A stretch of DNA of 64,000 bases, from positions 1-64,000 of the forward strand of contig JBEKHB010000023.1 of the NCBI GenBank assembly GCA_050012495.1. Reading direction: 5' to 3'. Within the stretch, counting starts at the first letter, position 1, and each line of letters starts with the position of its first letter. A program made the position numbers and the translations under genes. Below the pieces are notes generated by a model. It was not told where the DNA came from. It did no database searches and saw only the letters and a list, made by a program, of their open reading frames with translations. Origin of the DNA: BOG-1155 sp050012495 (GTDB taxonomy: Bacteria; Desulfobacterota; Syntrophorhabdia; Syntrophorhabdales; WCHB1-27). Shown piece after piece: positions 1 to 8,717 of the stretch.

Positions 1-109
1 CGCTGAGGTAGACTACTCCCGAAACGGCGATCACCCCCATCAAAGCCAGGGTGATGCCGAAGCCGACTGCGAGCCTGCGACCGATCTTTACGTCAGTGAA
101 AAGCTTCAT
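1..109 (-). CDS. Methyl-accepting chemotaxis protein, N-terminal fragment (cut by window edge)
   Basis: The reverse strand reads ATG at 109 and stays open to the window edge (36 codons). The peptide starts MKLFTDVKIGRRLAVGFG and runs straight into a hydrophobic helix (ITLALMGVIAVSGVVYL). A short basic start followed by a first membrane helix, with a K-I-G-x-R-L-x-x-G-F pattern, is typical of the N-terminus of transmembrane methyl-accepting chemotaxis receptors. A GGGAGGACGGG ribosome-binding site lies just upstream. The sensor, HAMP and signalling domains would lie outside the window, so only family membership is proposed. A cheR fragment at 2.3 kb is consistent with chemotaxis functions nearby. 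Confidence 0.65.
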   Translation of the reverse strand, partial: MKLFTDVKIGRRLAVGFGITLALMGVIAVSGVVYLS

Positions 110-480
110 CCCGTCCTCCCTCTCGGATAAAGACCCTGCCGCCTTCTCTCAGCCCTTTCTGCGGAGACTACGATAAACGAACAACGGGCCTTTTTCTGCG
201 CCTGATGCCTCTGAACATGCGAGCCGGACGCTCTTTGCCGACACCGGCGCATCACTTGTTTTATCGGACGGCATCGTTCCTTCTTAAGGCAAATCCGGTT
301 GAGAACCGGTTGGTTATCCTCACGACCCGGATCTCCTTCCCTCCTCCCCTGCAAACTCCCCCCTTCGCTTCACACCTGACAGGGCAGATTCTTTATTGGT
401 CGTGGTTCCTCCGCTGTTCGTTTAAGTAGAAACCGCTACCTGCGATCACATTAAGAGGATCACGTTACACAGGAGGAGAC
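110..480. other. Intergenic region, no gene supported
   Basis: This stretch separates the minus-strand chemotaxis receptor from the plus-strand small gene at 481. It must carry the promoters for both. Short open frames exist on both strands, but none has a ribosome-binding site or a recognisable protein. The only structure I see is a short hairpin at about 295-309 (CCGGTT-GAG-AACCGG). I looked for the c-di-GMP-I motif often found before such receptors and did not find it. Confidence 0.6.
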
Positions 481-747
481 ATGACCGCCGATACGACCTT
501 TAAGGAGTTTGTCGAGGAAATGGGCCTCAAATTCTCTCTGCTCGATTTCGGTTCCCGGGAATATAGGAACCTGGTCGAGGCGTTCAACGAAGTCAAATTC
601 AAGCTGGAGGCTGAAGAAGACGCCCGGGAGTACGAAAAGGAGAGGGCGAGGCTGATGCTGAGCGAGCGATCTGCGACGGAGAACCTCCTTGACCGCCATG
701 CACAGCGTCCGAAGAGCGGTACTCCTTTCGCCGGATCTCAGCCATAG
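481..747 (+). CDS. Small charged hypothetical protein, 88 aa
   Basis: The ORF starts at ATG 481 directly behind a strong ribosome-binding site (AGGAGGAGAC). I do not recognise the family. The first 60 residues are rich in Glu, Lys, Arg and Phe (FKEFVEEMGLKFSLLDFG, then FNEVKFKLEAEEDAREYEKE) and look like amphipathic helices or a coiled coil. The last 25 residues are low-complexity and polar. There is no signal peptide or membrane segment. It stands alone between a chemotaxis receptor and a regulator pseudogene. The ribosome-binding site and helical composition favour a real small cytoplasmic protein. Confidence 0.5.
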   Translation: MTADTTFKEFVEEMGLKFSLLDFGSREYRNLVEAFNEVKFKLEAEEDAREYEKERARLMLSERSATENLLDRHAQRPKSGTPFAGSQP

Positions 748-971
748 CCGATAGCTTCCTGCAATTCTAAAGCGACAGCCCTATGCAACCTCTTACGCAC
801 CGGCCAAAGATGCCGGTGCTGAAACAGGAAAGACGCGGGATGTGAGCGTATCCGCAACAGCCCCTTGATCGAGGGGCAAAAAAATAATGGTTGCTGCCTA
901 GCGTCCTTCGGACTTTCTGCGTCATCGCATGGTATGATGATTGTGAGGAGAATCCCCTTCGGAGGTGAGCT

Positions 972-2274
972 ATGAACACGGATGACGACTCTGCCGATTC
1001 ACACCGTTCAAAGGAGCTAAAGGCCGAGTACTACCGCTCTCTCATCGACAATGTCTCCGACATCATTATGGTGGCCGGCCCGGACGGCGTTGTCCGTTAC
1101 GTGAGCCCATCAATTGAGCGATCGCTTGGACATACCCCCAGTGATAGAAGACAAGGAATCGCGCAATAGTATCCATCCGGACGATCGCGCTCTTCTGGAG
1201 GATGCCATTGCCAGGACGATGGAAACTCCGGGGGCGATTGGCCCCACCATCGAGCTGCGGCATCGCCATAAAGACGGGTCATGGCGGTACATGGAGGCGA
1301 CGGGAAAGGCGATTCGCGACGAATCCGGCCAACCGGTTGTTATCGTCAACATGCGCGACATTTCGGAGCGCAAGCGTGCGGAAGAGGCGCTGCAGGCCGC
1401 CCACCGGCAGCTCATGGACATCATCGAGTTCCTGCCCGATGCCACCTTCGTCATTGACCTTGAGAGAAGGGTGATCGCATGGAACAAGGCCATCGAGGAG
1501 ATGACGGGCGTGAAGAAGGAGGATATGCTGGGAAAGGGAGATTATGCGTACGCTGTCCCCTTCTATGGAGAACCGCGTCCCGTGACCATCGACCTGGTCC
1601 TGGAATGGGATACGGAGGGGACCGGGCAGTATGAGTTTGTGAAGCAGGAGGCAGACGCCCTCCTTGCCGCAAGCTATGCGCCCATGACCTATGAAGGCAA
1701 AGGCGCCCACCTGTCCGGAAAGGCGTCGCCTCTCTTCGATGCGGAAGGCCATGTCGTCGGCGCCATCGAATCGATCAGGGACCTTACGGAGCAGAAACAG
1801 ACGGAAGAGGCATTGAGAAGCAGAGAACGGGAGTTGGAGGACAAATCGGTGAATCTTGAGGAGGCCAACGCTGCCTTGAAAGTATTGCTGAGGCATAGAG
1901 ATGAAGACAAGAAGACGCTTGAAAGCACGGTTCTGGCCAACATCAGGCAGCTTGTATTCCCCTATATCGAAAAATTGAGGAGCAGGAGCCTCACGGATGG
2001 ACAGGCGACTTATCTGAACATAATCGAGTCGAATCTTAACGACGTGATATCGCCCTTTCTCCGGAAGATAACCGCCATGTATGCTCATTTCACGCCCATG
2101 GAAATTCAGGTCGCGGATCTCATCAAGAACGGCAGGACGAGCAAAGAAATTGGCGAACTCTTAAAAATAGGCATGGGAACCGTTCATACGCATAGAAATA
2201 ATATCAGAAAAAAGCTTGGTCTCAGTAATGAAAAAATGAACCTGCGCACCTGCCTTCTTTCGCTTCAGGACTAG
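972..2274 (+). pseudogene. PAS-PAS-LuxR sensory regulator, frameshifted
   Basis: Two overlapping frames together make one regulator. Frame one starts at ATG 972 behind GGAGGTGAGCT and encodes the first half of a PAS domain (YYRSLIDNVSDIIMVAGPDG) before a TAG at 1167-1169. The adjacent frame picks up at once with SIHPDDR, then PAS/PAC (WRYMEATGKAIRD, IVNMRDISERKRAEEAL), a second PAS (IIEFLPDATFVIDLERRVI) with its PAC (ESIRDLTEQKQTEEAL), a coiled linker and a C-terminal LuxR helix-turn-helix (FTPMEIQVADLIKNGRTSKE). PAS spacing is correct if one base is skipped near 1155-1167, so a single indel (mutation or assembly error) splits the gene. ATG 1114 could restart translation of a 386-aa protein lacking the first PAS core. 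Intact relatives would be cytoplasmic PAS-sensing transcription factors. Confidence 0.8.
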
Positions 2275-2305
2275 CAAAAAACCGCGAAGAACACGATGCA
2301 ATGAA

Positions 2306-2440
2306 ATGGTGCTCACTGAATTCGCCGACGCATGCCCGGGCTTCTCTTTCCCGGTCCTTGCGACCGACATCTCGCCAAAAGTGCTGGAAATTGCAAGGAC
2401 CGGGGTCTACGAAGAGCAAAGCGCGGAACCGATACCCCCT
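2306..2440 (+). pseudogene. cheR chemotaxis methyltransferase fragment
   Basis: The frame at 2306 encodes FSFPVLATDISPKVLEIA followed by RTGVYEEQSAEPIP. This matches the SAM-binding region of CheR-type protein-glutamate methyltransferases, where the ATDIS motif precedes a V-L-x-x-A-R-x-G-x-Y segment. Nothing upstream or downstream continues the domain. The frame runs on into the antisense of the FAH gene, where the residues stop looking like CheR. This is therefore a relic of roughly 45 codons caught between the LuxR pseudogene and the end of the FAH gene. It shows that a chemotaxis-type methyltransferase gene was once here or was brought in by rearrangement. Confidence 0.65.
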
Positions 2441-3232
2441 CTATGCCGACCGGCTGCCCACGACCGGGTTAGCCAGTATGCCGATGCCCTGAACGATGCA
2501 CTCTACCGTCTGTCCTGCTTTCAGGAATGCCGGGGGAGTCCTCTTGTAGCCCACGCCTTCCGGCGTACCTGTCATGATCACCGTTCCGGGGAGCAGTGTC
2601 ATGCACTGAGACAGGTACGCAACAATCTGTCTACACGAGAAGATCATGAATGACGTATTGGACGACTGCATAAGCACTCCGTCCACGCGGCACGAGATAT
2701 CCAGGTTGTCGCCATCGAGATCCGTTTCGATGGCGGGTCCCAGAGGGCAGAAGGTGTCGTAGCTCTTTCCGCGGGCCCATTGGCCGTCCTTGAACTGGGC
2801 CGTTCTGTTCGATACATCGTTTCCGATTGTGTAGCCGAGGACCGCATCGGGGACCTCCTCTTCCGTGATGTTCTTTACACGTTTGCCGATCACGACCACG
2901 AGCTCGGCTTCGAAGTCGATGCCGACTTGAAACGCGTCCGGAAGCACGATCGGATCGTCCGGTCCGCAGACAGAAGTGGTCGGCTTCAGGAATATGAGAG
3001 GCGCCGGCGGGTAGTCGGCGCCCGCCTCGTCCGCATGCTTCCTGTAATTGAGGCCGAGACAAATAATGTTGGGTGGAGAGACGGGGGCAAGGAGCTTGAC
3101 GGAATGGGCGCTCACCGCGTGAGGCGTCCTTACGATCCCGTTGAAGGGGTCTCCTTTGCAGGGATAGATAAGGTCATCTTCGATGACGCCGTACTCTGTC
3201 TGTCGCTCTTGCAAAAACCGTACGATCTTCAT
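2441..3232 (-). CDS. Fumarylacetoacetate hydrolase (FAH) family protein
   Basis: This 263-aa protein has the FAH/HpcE fold signatures: an N-terminal MKIVRF strand, PPNIICLGLNYRKHADEAG, the metal-binding stretch IDFEAELVVVIGK with its acidic pair, YTIGNDVSNRTAQ, the RGKSYDTFCPLGPAI loop and a C-terminal MTGTPEGVG. Members are Mg/Mn-dependent enzymes that cleave or decarboxylate beta-diketo or 2-oxo acids. They usually act late in aromatic or amino acid breakdown. The length is normal and all main motifs are present, so it should be active, but the substrate cannot be read from sequence. The start at 3232 has AAGGAGATGCTCA upstream. It is separated from the LpxL-like gene upstream by about 33 bases and may be co-transcribed with it. 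Confidence 0.88.
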   Translation of the reverse strand: MKIVRFLQERQTEYGVIEDDLIYPCKGDPFNGIVRTPHAVSAHSVKLLAPVSPPNIICLGLNYRKHADEAGADYPPAPLIFLKPTTSVCGPDDPIVLPDAFQVGIDFEAELVVVIGKRVKNITEEEVPDAVLGYTIGNDVSNRTAQFKDGQWARGKSYDTFCPLGPAIETDLDGDNLDISCRVDGVLMQSSNTSFMIFSCRQIVAYLSQCMTLLPGTVIMTGTPEGVGYKRTPPAFLKAGQTVECIVQGIGILANPVVGSRSA

Positions 3233-3265
3233 TGAGCATCTCCTTACGCAGCGCCATTCGCCGGC

Positions 3266-4147
3266 CTATGTGTCGCGGCCGAAGCGCCGATGCACCAGAA
3301 ACCATTCATCCGGCCTCTCCGTCACTATCTCTTCCAGGAAGGCGTTTATTTTTCTCGCATTCCTGTAAATCAGCTCATTGAGGGGCGCACCCTTGCGCTC
3401 TATGCGGAGCGGCTCGTTATAGACCACCGTATACCTGAGGAAACCGTCCCTTCTGGCATAGATGGGGACGATAGGCGTCCCCGTCTTCATCGCTATGGCG
3501 ACGACGCCTTTTGAGGTGGGCACCTTTTGCCCGAAGAGCTCCACCCATACGGCTTTTGACCGCTTTTCCCTTTGGTCTCCCAGGAACGCGACCACATGGT
3601 TTTCTCTCAGCAGCCGGAGCACATCGCGGGCCGTTTCTTTGTTGGGGATAATAGTAAGCCCCGTTGACGCCCGAAGCCGGTTGAGAAAACCGTTCAATGC
3701 AGCGTGCCCTTTGAGCGGTCGGGCAAGGGCAACGATGTCCCTCTTAAGGAGGAAAGAAGCGACGCCGGTTATTTCCCAGTTTGAATAGTGGAACCCCAGG
3801 GCGAGGATGCCTTGGTTTGCCTTGAGCACCGCGTCCACATTTCCCCTTTTTTCCAACCGAAACCGTCTGCCATACTCGTCTTTGGGCACAAACGGAAAAA
3901 GCAGGATTTCAAGGAAGTTGACTCCCAGTTTCTCGAAACAGCTTCGGGCCACGGATTTGGCTTGCGACGGGGAAAGGGCGGGCGATACCCTCCTGGCGTT
4001 CTCGATCGCCACGCGACGTCTGGCTGCAAGAAAAAGAAAACCGAGTCTGCCCAGCATCGCACCTGTCAGACTGCACATTTTTTCAGGAAGTATGCGAAGA
4101 AACTGCTGAAAAACCTTTATGAAAGAGATGAGTAAGAGATCGACCAT
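3266..4147 (-). CDS. LpxL/HtrB-type lysophospholipid/lipid A acyltransferase
   Basis: The 293-aa protein has an N-terminal hydrophobic anchor (LLLISFIKVFQQFLRILP) and the HX4D/E acyltransferase motif as HYSNWE. It also has the LGDQ signature (VVAFLGDQREKRSK) and P-T-S-K-G-V-V near the acceptor site. These belong to the LpxL/LpxM lipid A secondary acyltransferase family, which moves acyl chains from acyl-ACP to lipid A precursors at the inner membrane. Length fits the family. It follows the Trm112-like gene by about 100 bases on the same strand. Related enzymes also acylate other lipids, so the exact acceptor is not certain. Confidence 0.85.
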   Translation of the reverse strand: MVDLLLISFIKVFQQFLRILPEKMCSLTGAMLGRLGFLFLAARRRVAIENARRVSPALSPSQAKSVARSCFEKLGVNFLEILLFPFVPKDEYGRRFRLEKRGNVDAVLKANQGILALGFHYSNWEITGVASFLLKRDIVALARPLKGHAALNGFLNRLRASTGLTIIPNKETARDVLRLLRENHVVAFLGDQREKRSKAVWVELFGQKVPTSKGVVAIAMKTGTPIVPIYARRDGFLRYTVVYNEPLRIERKGAPLNELIYRNARKINAFLEEIVTERPDEWFLVHRRFGRDT

Positions 4148-4246
4148 ATACCTGTTGAGAGGAGAGTAAACAAAAGATCACTATCCCGGGGGTGGAACGA
4201 TGGGAAGCATGGTGGGGAAGCATGGTACGGATACATGGTAAGTCCG

Positions 4247-4420
4247 CTACTCCTTGATGGGTATGGCCTCATCAATGAGCATTATCGGTATGTCATCCTT
4301 TATCTGGTAGAGGAGTTTGCACCTGTCGCAGATGAGACCGGTTCCCGAGTCGTTCAACCTGATATCTCCCTTGCACTTTGGACAGCAGAGAATGTCAAGC
4401 AGCTCCTTTTTTATCGGCAT
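4247..4420 (-). CDS. Trm112-like small zinc-binding protein
   Basis: The protein is 57 aa from ATG 4420 (MPIKKELLDILCCPKCKGDI), which has GGAGGAACCC directly upstream. A TTG five codons earlier is open but overlaps that ribosome-binding site. It carries CCPKC and CDRC, the two Cys pairs of the Trm112/YcaR family, and ends with the typical D-D-I-P-I-M-L-I-D-E segment. Trm112 proteins bind zinc and activate methyltransferases in archaea and eukaryotes; the bacterial role is unclear. It lies 24 bases downstream of rpsA on the same strand, so it is probably the tail of that operon. Confidence 0.85.
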   Translation of the reverse strand: MPIKKELLDILCCPKCKGDIRLNDSGTGLICDRCKLLYQIKDDIPIMLIDEAIPIKE

Positions 4421-4444
4421 GGGTTCCTCCGGCAAAACACCCCT

Positions 4445-6163
4445 TTATACTTCGTTATCCCTGTTGTTCTTTTTCATCGCAGGCTCGAGAAGGTCCCCGA
4501 GGGTAGAAAAAGCACGCGTCTCCTCTCGCACACCACCGGTCTCTTTTTTCTCCTCGGCCTTTTTCAGTGCCTTCGTTGAAAGGCCTATCCTCTTATCCTT
4601 CTCATCGACGTTAATGACCATAGCTCTCACCACGTCATCGATGTTGAAAAGCTCCGAGGGGTGCTTCCCCTTGCCGTTCTCGATCTCGGAGAGATGGATC
4701 AGTCCTTCGATACCCTCTTCAATCTCGACGAATACACCGAAATCTGTGATGCTCGTCACGTAGCCCTCAACCACGTCACCGACACGATACCGTTCAAGTA
4801 ACCCCTTCCACGGGTCTTCCTTGAGCCTCTTGATGCTCAGAGAAAACTTTTTCTGCTCCCCGTCGATATTGAGCACCAGGGCATCCACGCCGGCCCCTTT
4901 CGTGAAGGAATCGGCAACCACGTTCTTTCTTCGGGACCAGGAGATTTCCGATACATGAACGAGTCCGTCTATGCCGTCCTCCATCCCGATAAAAAGGCCG
5001 AAATCAGTGAAGTTTTTCACCTTGCCTCTCACTATCGATCCGGGTGGATATTTTTCCGCGAGTTCTTTCCACGGGTCCGGTTTCAATTGCTTCAGCCCCA
5101 AAGAGATCCTTTTTTTCTCCATGTCTATATCCAGGACCTGAAGCTCCAGCATGTCACCCTTCGAGACGAGCTTGGACGGGTTTCTCACCTTCTTGTCCCA
5201 ACTCATCTCGCTCACGTGGAGGAGGCCCTCGAGGCCGGGTTCGAGCTCGACGAATACGCCGTATTCGACGATGCCGACTGCCTTGCCCTTGACCCGCGAT
5301 CCTACGGGATACTTCTCATCGACGTGTGCCCAGGGGTCGCCCTTGAGGTCTTTGATGCTGACCGATACCTTGTGCTTCTCCTGGTCGATGGCCATCACCT
5401 TGACCTTGATCTCATCGCCCAGCTTCAGGTACTCTTTCGGATGGGTAATCCTGCCCCACGTAATGTCGTTGACGTAGAGAAAACCGTCAACACCGCCGAG
5501 GTCGATGAACGCCCCGTAGTCGGTAATGCTCTTGACAAAACCGTAGATCACCTGCCCTTCCTTTACGTTATTCCAGAACTCTTTCCTCTTCCGCTCCTTC
5601 TCCTCTTCGAGAAGCATGCGCCTGGAAACGATGACGTTTGCCTTTTTCTGATTGACCTTGATGACCTTGTACTTGAGGTGACGTCCTATAAAAGAAGCCG
5701 GATTTTTTACCGGTTTGATATCTACCTGGGATATGGGCAGAAACGCACTCACCCCTATATCGACCATAAAACCGCCCTTCACCTCGGAAACCACCGCACC
5801 TTCCACGGGCGTCCCTTCTTCCAGCGATCTATCGATCATCTGCCAGAATTTGATGCCGTCTACCCGCTGCTTCGAGAGCATGAGAAGCCCATCCTTCACC
5901 TCCCTGCTCATTACCATAACTTCAACCTCGTCGCCGATATGCACCGTAGGCGCCCCGGATTTGTCCAGAAATTCGCTCAAGGTCGCCTTGCCCTCAGACT
6001 TGAGCCCCACGTCGATGATAACCGAGTCACCAGTTATATCGATCACCGTACCCTTTATGATATTCCCTTCCTGAAGGTTTCTCATAGAGGTTTCATAAAG
6101 TTCCTCCATCTCTTCTTCTGTTGTTTTCTCTTTTTGTGTGCTGGTATCGGCCGTCTCTACCAT
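4445..6163 (-). CDS. rpsA: 30S ribosomal protein S1
   Basis: This 572-aa protein is built from six S1 (OB-fold) repeats, for example GTVIDITGDSVIIDVGLKSE, GFVKSITDYGAFIDLGGVDG, GKAVGIVEYGVFVELEPGLE and GYVTSITDFGVFVEIEEGIE. Length and repeat number match full-size S1. S1 helps 30S subunits bind mRNAs with weak ribosome-binding sites. It lies 9 bases after ispH in the cmk-ispH-rpsA order. The ATG at 6163 has GGGGGAATGC upstream. The last 40 residues are charged and low-complexity, as usual. Confidence 0.97.
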   Translation of the reverse strand: MVETADTSTQKEKTTEEEMEELYETSMRNLQEGNIIKGTVIDITGDSVIIDVGLKSEGKATLSEFLDKSGAPTVHIGDEVEVMVMSREVKDGLLMLSKQRVDGIKFWQMIDRSLEEGTPVEGAVVSEVKGGFMVDIGVSAFLPISQVDIKPVKNPASFIGRHLKYKVIKVNQKKANVIVSRRMLLEEEKERKRKEFWNNVKEGQVIYGFVKSITDYGAFIDLGGVDGFLYVNDITWGRITHPKEYLKLGDEIKVKVMAIDQEKHKVSVSIKDLKGDPWAHVDEKYPVGSRVKGKAVGIVEYGVFVELEPGLEGLLHVSEMSWDKKVRNPSKLVSKGDMLELQVLDIDMEKKRISLGLKQLKPDPWKELAEKYPPGSIVRGKVKNFTDFGLFIGMEDGIDGLVHVSEISWSRRKNVVADSFTKGAGVDALVLNIDGEQKKFSLSIKRLKEDPWKGLLERYRVGDVVEGYVTSITDFGVFVEIEEGIEGLIHLSEIENGKGKHPSELFNIDDVVRAMVINVDEKDKRIGLSTKALKKAEEKKETGGVREETRAFSTLGDLLEPAMKKNNRDNEV

Positions 6164-6172
6164 GCATTCCCC

Positions 6173-6997
6173 CTAAAGATTTTTTACGCGCCTCTCCACT
6201 CTGTCTATTATTACCTCAGGGGTCGATGCTCCCCCCGCTATACCTACTCTTTGTGCGTCAATGAACCATTCCGGCCGAATCTCATCTTCGGCTTCTATGT
6301 GATACGTCCGCGGCTGTATCCGCTTGACCAGGGTATGCAACTTCGTCGTATTGGAGCTGTTCCTGCCGCCTACGATCAACATCGCTTCCACCTGTCCCGC
6401 CAGCTCGGTCGCCTCATCCCTCCTCACGTTTGTGCTCTCGCAGATGGTATTGTAAATCCTTAGCTCTTTCGTACTATCCACCAGCGATCTCACTACCTCC
6501 CAAAACGTCTCCCGGTCTAATGTGGTCTGGCTTACTACGCCGATCTTTTTGGCTGCGATAGAGAACGAACCGTGCAATACGATACCATCGTTTCCCAAAT
6601 AACTCAATACACTTTTCACTTCGGGGTGGCGCTCGTCTCCTGCAATCACGACCTTGTAGCCGTTCTTGCGGAGATAAAGGGCAGCCATCCTGACTCTCTT
6701 CACAAAAGGGCATGTCGTATCGATTGCCGTGAGGCCCTTCGCCCGTATATACTCCTCTTCTTCCTTCATGATGCCGTGGGACCTGAACGCCACCACCCCC
6801 CTTTCGAGCCTCGCTACGTCGTCTATAGGTTCAATGCCTTTTTCCCTGAGCATCTCCACCGTCTGTGGGTTGTGGAGGAGGGGACCGAGGGTATAGATTT
6901 TTTCTTTTCTGTTTTCAGCCTCCTTCAGCACCCTTGACACCGCCCGGTTGACTCCGAAACAGAACCCGATATGCCTGGTCTTGATCACCTCCATCAT
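6173..6997 (-). CDS. ispH: 4-hydroxy-3-methylbut-2-enyl diphosphate reductase (IspH/LytB)
   Basis: The 274-aa protein has the three Fe-S cysteines in the expected contexts: GFCFGVNRAV near the N-terminus, TTCPFVKR in the middle and NTICESTNVRRDEA. The conserved SHG motif (FRSHGI) and the SSNT loop (GGRNSSNTTKLH) are also present. IspH performs the last step of the MEP isoprenoid pathway, making IPP and DMAPP with a [4Fe-4S] cluster. Its start overlaps the cmk stop by four bases, so the two are translationally coupled. ATG 6994 is a second possible start. The dxs and ispA genes of the same pathway lie at 36-39 kb. Confidence 0.96.
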   Translation of the reverse strand: MMEVIKTRHIGFCFGVNRAVSRVLKEAENRKEKIYTLGPLLHNPQTVEMLREKGIEPIDDVARLERGVVAFRSHGIMKEEEEYIRAKGLTAIDTTCPFVKRVRMAALYLRKNGYKVVIAGDERHPEVKSVLSYLGNDGIVLHGSFSIAAKKIGVVSQTTLDRETFWEVVRSLVDSTKELRIYNTICESTNVRRDEATELAGQVEAMLIVGGRNSSNTTKLHTLVKRIQPRTYHIEAEDEIRPEWFIDAQRVGIAGGASTPEVIIDRVERRVKNL

Positions 6998-7638
6998 ATC
7001 AGCGCCTTATCCACCCGTGCCTTCAAGGCATCCACCACGTCGTCGATAGCCTTACCCGTCGTGTCCACGTACACCGCATCCCTTGGCCGGACGAGGGGCG
7101 CGATATCCCGTTCCGAGTCCGCCCTGTCCCGCCGCTCCATCTCCTCCCTCACCTTTCCGATATCTTCACCGGGATTCACGGCCTCAACCTCCACGTGTCT
7201 TCTTCTCGCCCGTTCGGTGATATCGGCATCCAGATAGAACTTTACGTCGGCGTCGGGAAAGACGACGGAACCCGTATCCCTTCCTTCGGCCACGATTCCG
7301 CCGTCTTTCCCTATCCGCCGCTGCATCTGCGTCAGGTAGGCCCTGACCCTCACGTTCTGCGAGAGGGCGGACGCGAGAAGGGCGACATCGGGCGTCCTTA
7401 TCCGCTCCGAGATGTCCTCCCCGTCGAGGGAAACGGCGGTTGTCGAATCGAAGGAAAACGTGAGGGAAAGGCCGGCAAGGAACGCGTCGAGGTCCGCGGG
7501 TTTCTGCCTTGAATAGGCATAGGCAACGGCGCGATACATGGCGCCCGTGTCGAGGTACCTGTAGCGTATCGCCCGGGCAAGCCTCGAAGCTACAGTGCTC
7601 TTGCCGGCGCCTCCCGGCCCATCGATCGTGATGATCAT
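6994..7638 (-). CDS. cmk: Cytidylate kinase
   Basis: The 214-aa protein begins MIITIDGPGGAGKSTVASRL, giving the Walker A loop, then YRYLDTGAMYRAVAY, the CMP-binding signature. AEGRDTGSVVFPDADVKFYL is the conserved G-R-D-x-G region. It phosphorylates CMP and dCMP. It lies 11 bases downstream of hisC and overlaps ispH by four bases. The cmk-ispH-rpsA order is also seen in Clostridia and some deltaproteobacterial genomes, so this is an old and stable arrangement. Confidence 0.96.
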   Translation of the reverse strand: MIITIDGPGGAGKSTVASRLARAIRYRYLDTGAMYRAVAYAYSRQKPADLDAFLAGLSLTFSFDSTTAVSLDGEDISERIRTPDVALLASALSQNVRVRAYLTQMQRRIGKDGGIVAEGRDTGSVVFPDADVKFYLDADITERARRRHVEVEAVNPGEDIGKVREEMERRDRADSERDIAPLVRPRDAVYVDTTGKAIDDVVDALKARVDKALI

Positions 7639-7649
7639 ACCCCTCGTCT

Positions 7650-8717
7650 TCAGGCCAGCAACCTCGTCAGCGCCTCGATGAACATCCTGTTCTCATCCAT
7701 AGTCCCTACCGTCACCCTTATGTACTCCCCCAGGTCGTAGCCGCCGAGCCACCGCACCAGGATTTTTTTCTCGAAGAGCCGGTGGGTCAGGGCTTCCGCA
7801 TCGGGTCCGATCCTGATAAGGACGAAATTCGCCTCTGACGGAAGCACCTCCAGTCCGAGCGTTCTTAGGGCGCCGTAGAAGTATTCCTTTCCTTTCCGGT
7901 TGTTCTCGAGCACTTTACTCAAGTGGTGCTCGTCGCTCAATGCGGCCCTGGCGGCGATAAGCGCCATCATGTTGACGCTGAAAGGCTGCTTGGTCCTCTC
8001 AAGGAAGGAGACGAGCGACTCTTCCGCTATCCCGTATCCGACGCGCAGTCCGGCCAGCCCGTAAGCCTTTGAAAAAGTCCTCAATACGAACACGGGGTAG
8101 TGGTCGATATAGCTGACAGACCGGGGAAACAGGCTGCTGTCCGCGAATTCCGCGTAGGCCTCGTCGACTACGACGAGCACCTCGGGCGGCAATGCGTTGA
8201 GGAATGCGGCGAACGCCTCGTCATCGAAGATGGTGCCCGTGGGATTATTGGGATTGCAGAGGAAAATCACCCTGGTTTTCTCATTGATTGCGTGTGCCAC
8301 ACGCCGCAGGTCGCAATGCAGCGAGTCGAGGGGCACCGACGCGACATCGTAGCCGTAAATAGTGGCGGCAATGCGATAGAAGGCGAAACTGGGTTCGGTC
8401 ACGAGCACTTCTGTCCGGCCACTCAGTTTCAGGGCCTTCAAGGCCGTCTCTATCATCTCATTGGAGCCGTTGCCGATCAGGACATTCTGTGGCTTAAGCC
8501 CGTATCTCAGGGCCAGGAGCGCCTTTACCTCGGACTCGCTCTCCGGGTACCTGTTCACCTCAGGAAGGGCGCCGACGATGTCCTCTATTACCCGGCCGGA
8601 CGGCTGGTAGGGGTTCTCGTTGGATGAAAGACGCACCCAATCCCCGCCCGCACCGTATAAGGCCGCTTTCGGATAGAAGGGTATTCTTTGTATCGAGGGG
8701 TCTATGGAAAGCTTCAT
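7650..8717 (-). CDS. hisC: Histidinol-phosphate aminotransferase
   Basis: The 355-aa protein is a fold-type I PLP aminotransferase. It shows LSSNENPYQPS near the start, NGSNEMI, CNPNNPTGTIF, VVDEAYAEF and the PLP lysine in RTFSKAYGLAGLRVGYG. The N-E-N-P and downstream features are typical of HisC, which converts imidazole acetol phosphate to histidinol phosphate. Length is normal. Its start overlaps the stop of the PHP gene by four bases. The neighbour has the HisK-like PHP fold, so a second histidine-pathway step beside it is possible but not shown. Confidence 0.92.
   Translation of the reverse strand: MKLSIDPSIQRIPFYPKAALYGAGGDWVRLSSNENPYQPSGRVIEDIVGALPEVNRYPESESEVKALLALRYGLKPQNVLIGNGSNEMIETALKALKLSGRTEVLVTEPSFAFYRIAATIYGYDVASVPLDSLHCDLRRVAHAINEKTRVIFLCNPNNPTGTIFDDEAFAAFLNALPPEVLVVVDEAYAEFADSSLFPRSVSYIDHYPVFVLRTFSKAYGLAGLRVGYGIAEESLVSFLERTKQPFSVNMMALIAARAALSDEHHLSKVLENNRKGKEYFYGALRTLGLEVLPSEANFVLIRIGPDAEALTHRLFEKKILVRWLGGYDLGEYIRVTVGTMDENRMFIEALTRLLA

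Noticed and set aside
797..819. Hairpin GCACCGGC/GCCGGTGC as a terminator or riboswitch
   Set aside because: No T-run follows and the surrounding sequence matches no riboswitch I know, so only a hairpin can be stated.
878..899. GCCCCT/AGGGGC hairpin followed by an A-run as a terminator
   Set aside because: The run is A and not T on the plus strand, and it is on the wrong side of the stem for the minus strand.
4190..4240. Short tandem repeats (GGAAGCATGGT-like)
   Set aside because: Only three imperfect units; too little to call a repeat array.
4955..6463. 502-codon plus-strand open frame
   Set aside because: Antisense to rpsA and ispH; no recognisable domain.
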